Notes: a model not told the origin generated them from the sequence alone. 64,000 nucleotides of DNA from Dyella_A sp051962475 (GCF_051962475.1 NZ_JBQCCF010000034.1:62001-126000); one strand, 5' to 3'. Shown: positions 8,553 to 17,324, numbered from the stretch's first letter. Numbers and translations: made by a program.

Positions 8553-8999
8553 ATGACTATCCATCGAACCCTCGGCCTCCTCTTCGCCAGCGCGCTGGCC
8601 ACCTCTGCCGCAGCGCAGAGTGCGGGCCAGCCACTCAACCTCAAGCTCCCACCCAGCGCCACTCCCGCCGCGAGCAGCAGCGCGGCCAAACCCGCCACGG
8701 CAAGCACCGCGCCAGGCGTGTACTACGGCGACACCAGCGGCACCACCGACTCGGCGATCGCCGCCAACGAGCCGCCGGCCGACACCTGCGACGACGCCAC
8801 CTACAACAGAACCCAGGTGCACGGCAGCGTCGGCATGGGTGTGGTCGCAGGCAACCATGTCAGCGGCAACTACCAGACCGGCACGGTCAACCTCTCCAAG
8901 GCCTTCGGCGACTGCGACCACCCGACCGGCGGCGTGAGCATCTCGATCGGCGCCGGCCAGGGGCATTTCGACCACGACGGACGCCGCTTCGGGCGCTGA
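8553..8999 (+). CDS. Small secreted protein of unknown function
   Basis: A 148-residue protein I do not recognise. It starts with a signal peptide (cleavage near SAAAQ), followed by an Ala/Ser/Pro/Thr-rich linker (residues about 30-60) and a compact C-terminal part with two cysteines (in DTCDD and FGDCDH) and Gly/Val/Ser-rich repeats that look beta-prone. It has GGAG 6 bp before the ATG. High third-position GC and the signal peptide support a real gene. It is probably periplasmic or secreted, with one disulfide possible. The next gene is convergent. Confidence 0.7.
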   Translation: MTIHRTLGLLFASALATSAAAQSAGQPLNLKLPPSATPAASSSAAKPATASTAPGVYYGDTSGTTDSAIAANEPPADTCDDATYNRTQVHGSVGMGVVAGNHVSGNYQTGTVNLSKAFGDCDHPTGGVSISIGAGQGHFDHDGRRFGR

Positions 9000-9058
9000 G
9001 CGGCCTACGCGTTTGAATCCGGAGGAGGAGCATCGGCCGGATGCCAACCCCGGTGCGC

Positions 9059-10645
9059 TCAGCCGGCGAAGCGCAACTTGCGCGCCTGCGCATAGGCGCG
9101 CACCGATTCCGCGTTCGTCGTGCCCCCGGCCGCGAGCGCCACATGGCCGTCCGGCCGGATCAGGTATGCCGCATCGCGGGCCAGGCCGGCGCGATCGGCT
9201 GCCTCGCTCCAGGCAAACACGTGCAGCGGCAGCCGCATCGATTCGCATGCCGACGCCAGTGCGACGTCGGCGAGGCCATAGACATGCAGCTGCCAGTCAA
9301 GTGAAGCCAGCGGCGCGAAGTTGTCTTCGCCGGCGCTTTCGGCAGGCTCCAGCCATGGCAGGCGATCACCACCGGCAACGTGACCAGCCCGTCCCTCGCT
9401 GAGCGGACTGTCACCGTAGTGGATGCCGATCTGCGACAGAGTGCGGAACAAGACGTGGCGGCCGAACCCCCAGCGCGTCCCCAGTTTCATCGCCAGCGGC
9501 AGCAGCAGGCGGCGCGCCAGCGCGCCGGCGGTGCCGCTGGCTACCACCCGCTTGAAGGCCGCATCCGTGGTTGCCACCAGTTGTCGCGCGAACGCGATGC
9601 GCTCGCTTTCGTAGCTGGCGAGCAGGCTGGCATCGGCCCGTCCGTCGAGCACCTGGGCCAGCTTCCATGCCAGATTGATCGCGTCACCGATGCCGGTGTT
9701 CATGCCCTGCGCACCTGCCGGACTGTGGACGTGGGCCGCGTCCCCCAACACGAATGCGCGCCCCCGGCCGAAGTGACTGGCCACCCGGTGATGTACCCGA
9801 TAGGTGGAGAACCAGTTGACGCCGGTGACCGTCACGCCGACCAACCGCTCGACCTTGGCGCGGATGTCCTCGAAGGTAATGCGCGACGTGTCGTCCGGGT
9901 CGTCATTGTCGAGCGGGGCGACCTCAGGTGGCACCAGCCCGATCAGCCGCTGCACCCCGCGCGAACGCACCGGCAGCATCAGCGCCAGCGTCTGCTCGCC
10001 GAGATTGAAGTACAGGTCACGATCGAACCCGCCATCGATGGTGACGTCGGCCACGTAGTAGAGCTGCCGGTAGGTGCCTCCGGCGAAATCGAGCGCGAGC
10101 TTCTGCCGCACCACACTGTGGACGCCATCGCAGCCGCAGAGATAGTCCGCGCGCACATCCTCCCTGCGCCCGTCGGCGTGCGCGAGGGTGCCTGACACGC
10201 CCGTCCCGGACTGGCGAAAATCCTCCAGCCGCACCTGCCATTCCACCATCACACCGAGCTGTCTCAGTTGCTCGACCAGCCAGCGCTCGTGATCGTCCTG
10301 CGGATAAGCCAGCAGGAACGGATAAGGGCTCTGTCCCTGGCCCAGATCGCCGAACGAAATCCTCAGCACCTCCTCGGATGCAAGCTCGCCGCGCGCCTCA
10401 CGCAGGTGCGCCGTCTCCACCTTCACCCCGGCCGCGACCACCTGCCTGGCCAAACCGAGCTGGCGATAGAACTCCAGCGTGCGCGCCTGCACCACCATCG
10501 CTCGCGAGTGTTCGCCGGGCCCGTCGGCTGCATCCACGATGCGTAGCGCCACGCCGCGTCGCGCCAGGCTCAAGGCGAGCACGAGGCCGGTCGGACCGGC
10601 TCCCACAACAAGCACGGGAAGAGGCGTGCGGGTTTGCTGGGGCAT
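9059..10645 (-). CDS. FAD-dependent aromatic monooxygenase (PheA/TfdB type)
   Basis: A 528-residue group A flavoprotein monooxygenase. The N-terminal dinucleotide-binding motif is VVGAGPTGLVLALSLARRG, followed by a CDGVHS segment of DG-motif type and the second FAD motif GDAAHVHSPAGAQGMNTG. These enzymes use NAD(P)H and oxygen to hydroxylate phenolic or polyketide rings. The C-terminal 120 residues resemble the thioredoxin-like domain of phenol hydroxylases, though without clear catalytic features. ATG 10645 is chosen for the GAGGA ribosome site 7 bp upstream. No catabolic or biosynthetic partner genes are adjacent, so the substrate is unknown. Confidence 0.88.
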   Translation of the reverse strand: MPQQTRTPLPVLVVGAGPTGLVLALSLARRGVALRIVDAADGPGEHSRAMVVQARTLEFYRQLGLARQVVAAGVKVETAHLREARGELASEEVLRISFGDLGQGQSPYPFLLAYPQDDHERWLVEQLRQLGVMVEWQVRLEDFRQSGTGVSGTLAHADGRREDVRADYLCGCDGVHSVVRQKLALDFAGGTYRQLYYVADVTIDGGFDRDLYFNLGEQTLALMLPVRSRGVQRLIGLVPPEVAPLDNDDPDDTSRITFEDIRAKVERLVGVTVTGVNWFSTYRVHHRVASHFGRGRAFVLGDAAHVHSPAGAQGMNTGIGDAINLAWKLAQVLDGRADASLLASYESERIAFARQLVATTDAAFKRVVASGTAGALARRLLLPLAMKLGTRWGFGRHVLFRTLSQIGIHYGDSPLSEGRAGHVAGGDRLPWLEPAESAGEDNFAPLASLDWQLHVYGLADVALASACESMRLPLHVFAWSEAADRAGLARDAAYLIRPDGHVALAAGGTTNAESVRAYAQARKLRFAG

Positions 10646-10731
10646 GGCATGGTCCTCGGCATGAAGAGCACCCGATCCCAACGCATGGCCTGCTGCGGTG
10701 GCGTGAAAACGCGCGCCGTCGCCGGAGCACT

Positions 10732-11130
10732 TCAGAGCATGGGCAGGATATGCCGCGCGCTCAGGGTCGCTACCGGGACGTCAGGTGCGGCCGGATCGAT
10801 CCAGCGCAGTTCCTCGATCTCGGCCTGGGCGCGAATGTCGCCGGCCACCTCCACCGCGTAAACCTCGCCTTCGACCGTATGCCCGGGTTCGTTCGCCGCC
10901 GGCGCGCTGGCGCGCCAGAGATGGCGGGCGGAGCCGGGCACCAGCGTCACCCCGAGCTCCTCCTGCAGCTCGCGCGCCAGCGTGGCGAGGTCGTCGGCAT
11001 CATGCGGATCGCGTTTGCCGCCCGGTTGCTGGAACACCGTCGCGCCGCGCTTGCGCACCAGCAGCACGCGACCGGCCGCATCACGGATGACCGCGGCAAC
11101 GATGCGGATGTACCGGTCTTCACCGCTCAC
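10732..11130 (-). CDS. NUDIX hydrolase with imperfect NUDIX box
   Basis: A 132-residue NUDIX-fold protein that probably hydrolyses a nucleoside-diphosphate-linked substrate. The catalytic half RELQEELGV (residues 53-61) is intact, but the first half, PGGKRDPHDADDL, is one residue longer than the consensus GX5EX7REUXEEXGU and has Asp/Ala where the first Glu is expected. Similar boxes exist in active MutT-like proteins, so activity is still plausible. The GTG start overlaps the stop of the upstream NUDIX gene by 4 nt, so the two are co-translated. Confidence 0.82.
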   Translation of the reverse strand: MSGEDRYIRIVAAVIRDAAGRVLLVRKRGATVFQQPGGKRDPHDADDLATLARELQEELGVTLVPGSARHLWRASAPAANEPGHTVEGEVYAVEVAGDIRAQAEIEELRWIDPAAPDVPVATLSARHILPML

Positions 11131-11615
11131 AGGCGGGAAAACGACCACGACTGCATGCGACCGTCCTTGTACGGCATCACGCCGTGGAACGGGCGCGGAT
11201 CCTCGTCGAACACCAGCGGCAGGAAGTGGCGATCGCCTTCCCACATCGGCAGGTCCATCAGCCGATCGCGTTCGATCCACTCCAGCGTGCCTTCCGGATT
11301 GGTCTGCAGCGGCGTGCCCTCGAAGGCGTCGACGATGAAGATGAAGCCGAGCCAGTCCTCGCCCTGCTTGCCGAAGCCGGGCCAGTTGAGGGTGCCGCGC
11401 AGCTGCATGGAGGTGCACTCGATGCCGGCCTCTTCGCGGATCTCGCGGCGCATGCAGGCGGCGGCGTCCTCGCCCGGTTCCATCTTGCCGCCCAGGCCGT
11501 TGTACTTGCCCAGATGCTGGTCGTCGGGACGCGCGTTGCGGTGGATCATCAGCACTCGGCGGCGATCGGGCGAAAGCACATAGCCGAGCGTGGCGACGAT
11601 GGGGCAGTAAGGCAT
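11127..11615 (-). CDS. NUDIX hydrolase, MutT/MTH1-like
   Basis: A 162-residue cytoplasmic NUDIX hydrolase with a perfect box, GX5EX7REUXEEXGU, at residues 43-65 (GKMEPGE ... REIREEAGI). The N-terminus (PIVATLGYVLSPD) and the C-terminal PFHGVMPYKDGRMQSW segment resemble 8-oxo-dGTP diphosphatases of the MTH1/YtkD kind, which clean oxidised nucleotides from the pool. It is the first gene of a two-gene minus-strand unit with the second NUDIX protein. The gene upstream on the other strand is divergent. Confidence 0.88.
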   Translation of the reverse strand: MPYCPIVATLGYVLSPDRRRVLMIHRNARPDDQHLGKYNGLGGKMEPGEDAAACMRREIREEAGIECTSMQLRGTLNWPGFGKQGEDWLGFIFIVDAFEGTPLQTNPEGTLEWIERDRLMDLPMWEGDRHFLPLVFDEDPRPFHGVMPYKDGRMQSWSFSRL

Positions 11616-11721
11616 GGCGGAGGCTGGCAAAGCGCACAGTGTAGCGCCGCCGGGCGCGCCGGCTGAACCGTCACCGCCGGCGCCCTTGCGCCAACCCGTA
11701 TCGCCCGGCGACCATCGGAGA

Positions 11722-12531
11722 ATGCCTGGATCACCCGCACCGGTTCTGACGTTTCCCCGCTGGCGCCCGCTGATCGGCTCTGCGCTGTTGCTCGCCCTGC
11801 TGGTCGGTTGCACGCAGCGCGCGCGCGCGCTGGACAGTGAGGAGCGCGAGTTCGATGGCCAGCGCTTCCACGTGGTCAGCATCGACCTGACCCGGCAGAG
11901 CCTCAGCCTGCACTGGCGCAACCCCGACGATGGCCAGGCCTACGGCAGCATCGACGCCCTGCAGCAATGGGGCACACGCCACGGCAAGCGCCTGCTGTTC
12001 GCCGCCAACGCCGGCATCTACGATCACAAGGACGCTCCGCTGGGCCTGTACGTGGAAGGTGGGCGCACGCTGGTGCCGCTGAACCGCGCCCGCGGCAACC
12101 CGGCGGCCGGCAACTTTTCGCTGCAGCCCAACGGGGTGTTCGCGGTGTATGCGGACGGCCACGCCGCCGTGCGTACCACCGAGGCGTTCAAGGCCGAGGG
12201 CAAGGCCACGGCACTGGCCACGCAGTCCGGCCCGATGCTGGTGATCGACGGCCAGCTCAACGCGCAGTTCGTCGACGACTCTTCCAGCATGAAGTGGCGC
12301 AGCGGCGTGTGCGCGACTTCGCCCACGCGTGTGGTGTTTGCGGTGAGCGAGACACCGGTGAACTTCCACACCTTTGCGCGACTGTTCCGCGACGGCCTGG
12401 GCTGCCATGACGCGCTGTATCTGGACGGCAGCATTTCGCAGTTCTACGTGGACGGCGAAGGCTACAGCGGCGCGCCCTCGTTCATGCTCAAGCCGTACGC
12501 GGGCATCTTCGCGGTGTTCGGCGATTCATGA
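11722..12531 (+). CDS. Phosphodiester glycosidase-domain lipoprotein
   Basis: A 269-residue protein with a phosphodiester glycosidase (NAGPA-like, formerly DUF2233) domain. The N-terminal signal ends in a lipobox, LLVGC, so Cys30 is probably lipidated and the protein anchored in the cell envelope. Family-typical segments are ANAGIYD, GLYVEGG, FSLQPNGVF, ATQSGPMLV and LYLDGSISQFY. The human relative removes GlcNAc from phosphodiester-linked mannose; bacterial members are mostly uncharacterised and may act on envelope glycans or glycolipids. Its stop overlaps the next start by 4 nt (ATGA). ATG 11722 has a ribosome-like GGAG very close, so the start is a little uncertain. Confidence 0.85.
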   Translation: MPGSPAPVLTFPRWRPLIGSALLLALLVGCTQRARALDSEEREFDGQRFHVVSIDLTRQSLSLHWRNPDDGQAYGSIDALQQWGTRHGKRLLFAANAGIYDHKDAPLGLYVEGGRTLVPLNRARGNPAAGNFSLQPNGVFAVYADGHAAVRTTEAFKAEGKATALATQSGPMLVIDGQLNAQFVDDSSSMKWRSGVCATSPTRVVFAVSETPVNFHTFARLFRDGLGCHDALYLDGSISQFYVDGEGYSGAPSFMLKPYAGIFAVFGDS

Positions 12532-14936
12532 CGCGCGAGACCGTATGGCGCTGGGCGCGCCGCCTGCTCGCGGCCCTCGTGCTGCTGGTGCTCGCCGCCG
12601 GCATCGGTGCGTGGGTGCTGCTGGCGCGTAGTCGTGCCGCACTGGATGGCGAGGTCGCCGCGCGCGGATTGAGCGCCCCGGTGAGCATCCAACGCGATGC
12701 GCTGGGCACGGCCACGCTCGAAGGCAAGACCCGCGACGACCTCAGCTATGCGCTGGGCTATGTGCACGCGCAGGAACGCTACTTTTCCATGGACCTGATG
12801 CGCCGGCTGCCCGCCGGCGAGCTGTCTGCGCTGGTCGGCAAGGCCGCACTGCCGACCGACATCGCACATCGCCGCCTGCGCCTGCGCGCGGTAGTCGAGC
12901 AGGCCTACGCGCAACTGCCGGCCGATCAGCGCCGCACGCTCGATCGTTACCGCGATGGCGTGAATGCCGGGCTGGGCGATCTGGCCGTGCGGCCGTGGGA
13001 GTACTTCCTGCTCGGTACGCGGCCGCAGCCGTGGCGGTCGGAGGACAGCCTGCTGGTGATCGCCGCGATGTACCTGGACCTCAACAGCGACGGCGGCAAC
13101 ACGCGCGAGCTGCGCATCGCCCAGATGCGCGCCGCCCTGCCGCGCGCGGTGGTGGATTTCCTGCTCGCACCCGACCCGGATTGGGAGGCGCCGCTCACCG
13201 GCACGCTGTCGCGACAACCGGTGGTGCCGGACGCCGCCACCTTCGACCTGCGCCACCAGGCGACGGCGAAAGAACACGACCTCGCCGACGTGCTGGCCCC
13301 GGCGCTGGATGACGCGCGCCCCGGCAGCAACAGCTTCGCCGTTGCCGGTGCGCTCACCGGCAACGGCGCGGCGCTGCTGGCCAACGACATGCACCTGAGC
13401 CTGCGCGTGCCGAACCTGTGGTTCCGCGCGCGCCTGCGCTATCCCGATACCAGCGCGCCCAACGGCATGCGCGACGCCAGCGGCGTCACCCTGCCCGGCA
13501 CGCCGGCGCTGGTGGTCGGCTCCAACGGCCAGGTCGCGTGGGGCTTCACCAACAGCTACGGCGACTGGGAAGACTGGGTGCGCGTGCAGCGCGATCCCGC
13601 GAACGCCAGCCGCTACCGCACGCCCGAGGGTTGGGAAGACATCGCCGCGCACCGCGAAACGATCCATGTGAAGGGCGCGCCCGATCACGTGATGACGGTG
13701 CAGGACACGCGCTGGGGACCGATCCTCGCCTCCGACACCGACGGCACGCCGCTGGCGCTCGCGTGGACCGGCGACCGGCCGCGCGGCTACAACCTCGCCC
13801 TGATGCAGCTCGAACGCGCGCCCGACATGGGGCACGCGCTCGACCTCGCGCCCACGCTGGGTATGCCGGCGCAGAACCTGCTCGTCGCCGACAGCGCCGG
13901 GCATATCGGCTGGACCATCGCCAGCAACAGCATCCCGTTGCGTCGGGGCATCGATCCGCTGGTACCGGCCGACTGGTCGCGCCCGGATACCGGCTGGGTA
14001 GGCTGGGCCAGCGCGGCGCAGTACCCGCGCATCGAGAACCCGGCCGACGGCCGACTGTGGACGGCCAACAGCCGCACCGTCGATGTCGCCGCCCTGGCCC
14101 TGCTGGGCAACGGCGGACACGATCTGGGCGCTCGCGCGCAGACCATCCGCGACGACCTGCGCATGCGCGCGCGCTTCTCCCCGGCCGACCTGCTCGATAT
14201 CCAGCTCGACAACCGTGCCGTGCTGCTCACCCGCTGGCAGCAGTTGCTGCAGCAGACCCTGGCCGGCAGCACCGATCCCCAGCTGGTACAGCTGCGCGAC
14301 CTCACCGGCAACTGGCGCGGCCGCGCCGCGGTGGACAGCGTGGACTACCGCCTGGTGCGCGCCTTCCGCGAGCGCGTGCACGCCGCCGTGCTGGCGCCGT
14401 TCGCCGCGCGCGTGCAGGCGCGCTTCGCCGACTTCACCTGGCCCGGGCTGGGCGACCCGGAAGCGGCCGTCTGGGCCCTGGTCCACCGGCAGCCGGCACA
14501 CCTGCTCGATCCTGCCTACCCCGACTGGCACGCTCTGCTCGTCGATGCGGCGAAGCAGGTGGTCGGCGAACTGGGCAAGCAGCCCGGCGGCCTGGCCGCG
14601 CGCACCTGGGGCGAGCGCAACCGCGCGGCGGTGAACCACCCGCTGGCGCGGGCCCTGCCCGGCTGGCTGGCGCGCTTCATCGACATGCCGGACGAGCCGC
14701 TGCCCGGCGACGGCAACCTGCCCCGCGTGGCCGCGCCCGGTTTCGGCGCCTCCGAGCGGCTGGACGTGTCGCCCAGTCACGAAAGCCAGGGCATCTTCCA
14801 CATGCCCGGCGGACAGAGCGACAACCCGGCCTCGCCGTTCTTCGGCGCCGGCCACGAGGATTGGGTGAAGGGTCGCCCGACCCCGTTCCTGCCCGGCCCG
14901 GCAAGCCACACGCTGGTCATGCAGCCGGCACGCTAG
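12528..14936 (+). CDS. Penicillin acylase family N-terminal nucleophile hydrolase
   Basis: An 802-residue Ntn-hydrolase precursor of the penicillin G acylase / acyl-homoserine lactone acylase family. A hydrophobic segment at residues 12-33 directs export or anchors it. The precursor should cleave itself before Ser267, in the context PGSNSF, which becomes the N-terminal nucleophile of the beta chain; LLANDMHL follows, as in the family. Known members split amide bonds of beta-lactams, N-acyl amino acids or quorum-sensing acyl-homoserine lactones. The start overlaps the glycosidase stop by 4 nt, so the two envelope enzymes are likely made together. Confidence 0.92.
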   Translation: MTRETVWRWARRLLAALVLLVLAAGIGAWVLLARSRAALDGEVAARGLSAPVSIQRDALGTATLEGKTRDDLSYALGYVHAQERYFSMDLMRRLPAGELSALVGKAALPTDIAHRRLRLRAVVEQAYAQLPADQRRTLDRYRDGVNAGLGDLAVRPWEYFLLGTRPQPWRSEDSLLVIAAMYLDLNSDGGNTRELRIAQMRAALPRAVVDFLLAPDPDWEAPLTGTLSRQPVVPDAATFDLRHQATAKEHDLADVLAPALDDARPGSNSFAVAGALTGNGAALLANDMHLSLRVPNLWFRARLRYPDTSAPNGMRDASGVTLPGTPALVVGSNGQVAWGFTNSYGDWEDWVRVQRDPANASRYRTPEGWEDIAAHRETIHVKGAPDHVMTVQDTRWGPILASDTDGTPLALAWTGDRPRGYNLALMQLERAPDMGHALDLAPTLGMPAQNLLVADSAGHIGWTIASNSIPLRRGIDPLVPADWSRPDTGWVGWASAAQYPRIENPADGRLWTANSRTVDVAALALLGNGGHDLGARAQTIRDDLRMRARFSPADLLDIQLDNRAVLLTRWQQLLQQTLAGSTDPQLVQLRDLTGNWRGRAAVDSVDYRLVRAFRERVHAAVLAPFAARVQARFADFTWPGLGDPEAAVWALVHRQPAHLLDPAYPDWHALLVDAAKQVVGELGKQPGGLAARTWGERNRAAVNHPLARALPGWLARFIDMPDEPLPGDGNLPRVAAPGFGASERLDVSPSHESQGIFHMPGGQSDNPASPFFGAGHEDWVKGRPTPFLPGPASHTLVMQPAR

Positions 14937-15024
14937 GGCTCCGTCGTGGCGGCTTGTCGATCCGCGCCTGCGCCATCCGTCGTCCCGATGAACGCCGGCC
15001 CGTGCCGGCGATGGAGCGACGACG

Positions 15025-15459
15025 ATGCGATGCATGGTGATGGTGCGGGCCACCGATGAGTCCGAAAGCGAGACCCAGGCGATGCCGAACGCCGAGATCA
15101 TGGAGGCGATGAACCGCTTCAACGAAGAGCTGGTGCAGGCCGGCGTGATGCTGGCCGGCGAAGGACTCAAGCCCAGCCGCGAGGGCAAGCGCATTCGCTT
15201 CGCCGGCGGCAGGCAACTGGTGATCGACGGGCCGTTCGCCGAGACCAAGGAGCTGATCGCCGGCTTCTGGCTGTGGCAGGTGCGCTCGATGGACGAGGCG
15301 CTGGAATGGGCGCGCCGATGCCCGCCGCCGTTCGTGGGCGAGTGCGAGATCGAGATCCGGCTGCTGTACGAGGAGGCCGATTTCGCCGAAGTCATGTCGC
15401 CCGAGCTGCGCGAATCCGAAGCCCGCCTGCGCGAGCAGCTGGCCGAACGCCCGAGGTGA
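15025..15459 (+). CDS. DGPF/YCII-related domain protein paired with ECF sigma factor
   Basis: A 144-residue protein of the YCII-related family with the DGPF signature at residues 68-71 (IDGPFAETKE). The fold is a small alpha/beta dimer with possible enzyme or ligand-binding activity that has not been defined. DGPF genes next to ECF42 sigma factors are an established association, as here: its stop and the downstream start share one base (TGATG). No transmembrane segment or signal peptide is present. An AGATATC-type regulator site was not evident in the short 88-bp gap upstream. Confidence 0.85.
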   Translation: MRCMVMVRATDESESETQAMPNAEIMEAMNRFNEELVQAGVMLAGEGLKPSREGKRIRFAGGRQLVIDGPFAETKELIAGFWLWQVRSMDEALEWARRCPPPFVGECEIEIRLLYEEADFAEVMSPELRESEARLREQLAERPR

Positions 15460-16769
15460 TGGCAACGACATGCTTGCCCATGAGCCCCGCCAGTGCTGTG
15501 ATCGGCCGTATGGATACCGCCGAACTGCACCGCCGCATCGACGCCGTCTGGCGACTGGAATCGCCCAAGCTGATTGGTACGCTCATGCGTGTCGTGCGCG
15601 ACCTGGACCTGGCCGAGGAGCTGGCGCAGGACGCGCTGGTGGCCGCGCTGGAGCGCTGGCCGACCAGCGGCATCCCGGACAACCCGGGCGCCTGGCTCAC
15701 CACCACCGCCAAGCATCGCGCCATCGACCAGCTGCGCCATCGCCAGCTCACCGAGCGCAAGCACGCGCTGCTGGGCGGGGATCCCGAGCATGAGCCCCAC
15801 GTGATGCTCGACCTCGACGCGCTCGACGACGACATCGGCGACGACCTGCTGCGGCTGATCTTCACCGCCTGCCATCCCGTGCTGCCCCGCGAGGGGCAGA
15901 TCGCGCTCACGCTGCGCCTGCTCGGCGGCCTGACCACGCCGGAGATCGCGCGCGCCTTCCTGCAGCCGGAAGCCACCGTGGCGCAGCGCATCGTGCGCGC
16001 CAAACGCACGCTGGCCGAAAAGCAGCCCACCTACGAGGTGCCCCGCGGCGACGAGCGCCACGAGCGGCTGGACGCCGTGCTGGCCGTGATCTACCTGATC
16101 TTCAACGAGGGCTACGCAGCAAGCGCCGGCGATGACCTGATGCGCCCAACGCTGTGCGAAGAGGCGCTGCGGCTGGCGCGCACGCTGGCGGCACGACTGG
16201 CCGACGAGCCGGAAGTGCACGGCCTGCTGGCCCTGCTGGAGATCCAGGCCTCACGTGGCGCGGCGCGGGTCGAGCCCGACGGCACCCCGATCCTCCTGGC
16301 CCAGCAGAATCGCGCGCGCTGGGATCACCTGGCCATCCAGCGCGGCCTGACGTCGCTGGCGCGCGCCGAGAAACTTGGCGGCAGCACTGGCACTTACGCG
16401 CTGCAGGCGGCCAGCGCCGCCGGCCACGCCCGCGCCCCCGAGGCATCGGCCACCGACTGGCAACGCATCGCCGCCCTGTACGACCAACTGGTCGACGTGC
16501 TGCCCTCCCCGGTGGTGGAGCTCAATCGCGCCGTCGCTGTCTCGATGGCCGAAGGCCCGGCCGCGGCGCTGCCGCTGGTGGAAGCGCTGCGCGAGGCGCC
16601 GGCGCTGACCAACTACCACCTGCTCCCGGCGGTGCACGGCGACCTGCTGGAAAAACTCGGCCGCCGCACCGAGGCCCGCGCAGCCTATCTGAAGGCAGCG
16701 GCGCTGGCCGGCAACGGGCGCGAACAAGCGCTGCTGCAGCAGCGCGCCGAGGCGTGCGCAGACGCCTGA
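15459..16769 (+). CDS. ECF42-group RNA polymerase sigma factor
   Basis: About 436 residues. The N-terminal 190 residues carry sigma region 2 (LAEELAQDALVAALERWP, AWLTTTAKHRAIDQLRH) and region 4 (LTTPEIARAFL), which bind core polymerase and promoter DNA. A long C-terminal extension with TPR-like helices follows (NRAVAVSMAEGPAAAL, LEKLGRRTEARAAYLKA). This architecture and the DGPF neighbour are typical of ECF42, where the C-terminal part is thought to replace an anti-sigma factor. The start at 15459 has GAGG just before it and is coupled to the previous stop. ATG 15480 and ATG 15510 are in-frame alternatives, and 15510 aligns best with homologs. Confidence 0.88.
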   Translation: MATTCLPMSPASAVIGRMDTAELHRRIDAVWRLESPKLIGTLMRVVRDLDLAEELAQDALVAALERWPTSGIPDNPGAWLTTTAKHRAIDQLRHRQLTERKHALLGGDPEHEPHVMLDLDALDDDIGDDLLRLIFTACHPVLPREGQIALTLRLLGGLTTPEIARAFLQPEATVAQRIVRAKRTLAEKQPTYEVPRGDERHERLDAVLAVIYLIFNEGYAASAGDDLMRPTLCEEALRLARTLAARLADEPEVHGLLALLEIQASRGAARVEPDGTPILLAQQNRARWDHLAIQRGLTSLARAEKLGGSTGTYALQAASAAGHARAPEASATDWQRIAALYDQLVDVLPSPVVELNRAVAVSMAEGPAAALPLVEALREAPALTNYHLLPAVHGDLLEKLGRRTEARAAYLKAAALAGNGREQALLQQRAEACADA

Positions 16770-16778
16770 GCCTGCGGG

Positions 16779-17168
16779 TCAGGGCCCGAGCAGCGCCCCG
16801 TTGGCGGTCTCGCGGATCACGGTGTCGATCGTCAGCACGTGCGCATGACGGGACAGCTCCCGCACCATCTCCACGCGCTTGTCCTTCGCCAGACCGGCAA
16901 GGTTGTCTGCATTGGGTACAAGATCGGCGGTGTGCCGCTCGTACGCCGTCATCGCATCCCAGCAAGCGGCGTCTGCGCCGTCGGCTATTTCGCTCGGCGT
17001 GGCCGAGCTGGCCTTGGCGTAGCGGTGGGCGTAGGCCGCGTGACAGTCGAGCACGGCCTTGGCATATGTGTCCGGCGCGGCGGCGGGCGCGGATTCGACG
17101 GCAGCACAAGCGGCACTGGCGAGCAGCGCGGCCAGCAGGGTGATCAGCGAGATGCGAATGGTCGTCAT
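16779..17168 (-). CDS. Small secreted protein of unknown function
   Basis: A 129-residue protein I cannot name. The N-terminus is a signal peptide with cleavage near ACAAVE. The mature part is helical and contains two Cys (LDCHAAYAH and AACWDAMTAY) that may form a disulfide, and ends with a hydrophilic region. An AAGGAG ribosome site 6 bp upstream of ATG 17168 supports this start over an ATG 15 bp earlier. The gene is convergent with the ECF42 gene, with only 9 bp between the stops. A strong inverted repeat lies 36 bp upstream of its start. Confidence 0.72.
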   Translation of the reverse strand: MTTIRISLITLLAALLASAACAAVESAPAAAPDTYAKAVLDCHAAYAHRYAKASSATPSEIADGADAACWDAMTAYERHTADLVPNADNLAGLAKDKRVEMVRELSRHAHVLTIDTVIRETANGALLGP

Positions 17169-17203
17169 GGCAGCTCCTTGCAAGTGACGGGATCAATGTT
17201 GAA

Positions 17204-17231
17204 GCCACGCCAGCCTAGCGGCTGGCGTGGC
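17204..17231. repeat. Strong inverted repeat upstream of small secreted protein
   Basis: An 11-bp perfect stem GCCACGCCAGC / GCTGGCGTGGC with a 6-base loop. No T-run follows on either strand, so it is not a standard terminator. It could be a 5' UTR hairpin or an operator. Confidence 0.6.
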
Positions 17232-17324
17232 CGAGCGCCAAGGCTCGGTGTTATCGACCTAAGGCGATACCCGCATCCCACGGCATCGCATCACTCTGCT
17301 GGCCGGCGATGAAGTCGAGGAAGG

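Noticed and set aside
12462..16220. A 1252-codon open frame on the minus strand opposite the glycosidase, acylase, DGPF and sigma genes
   Set aside because: The sense strand holds four well-supported genes with intact motifs. The antisense product is low-complexity (His/Arg/Gln/Ala rich), as expected from high-GC codon use.
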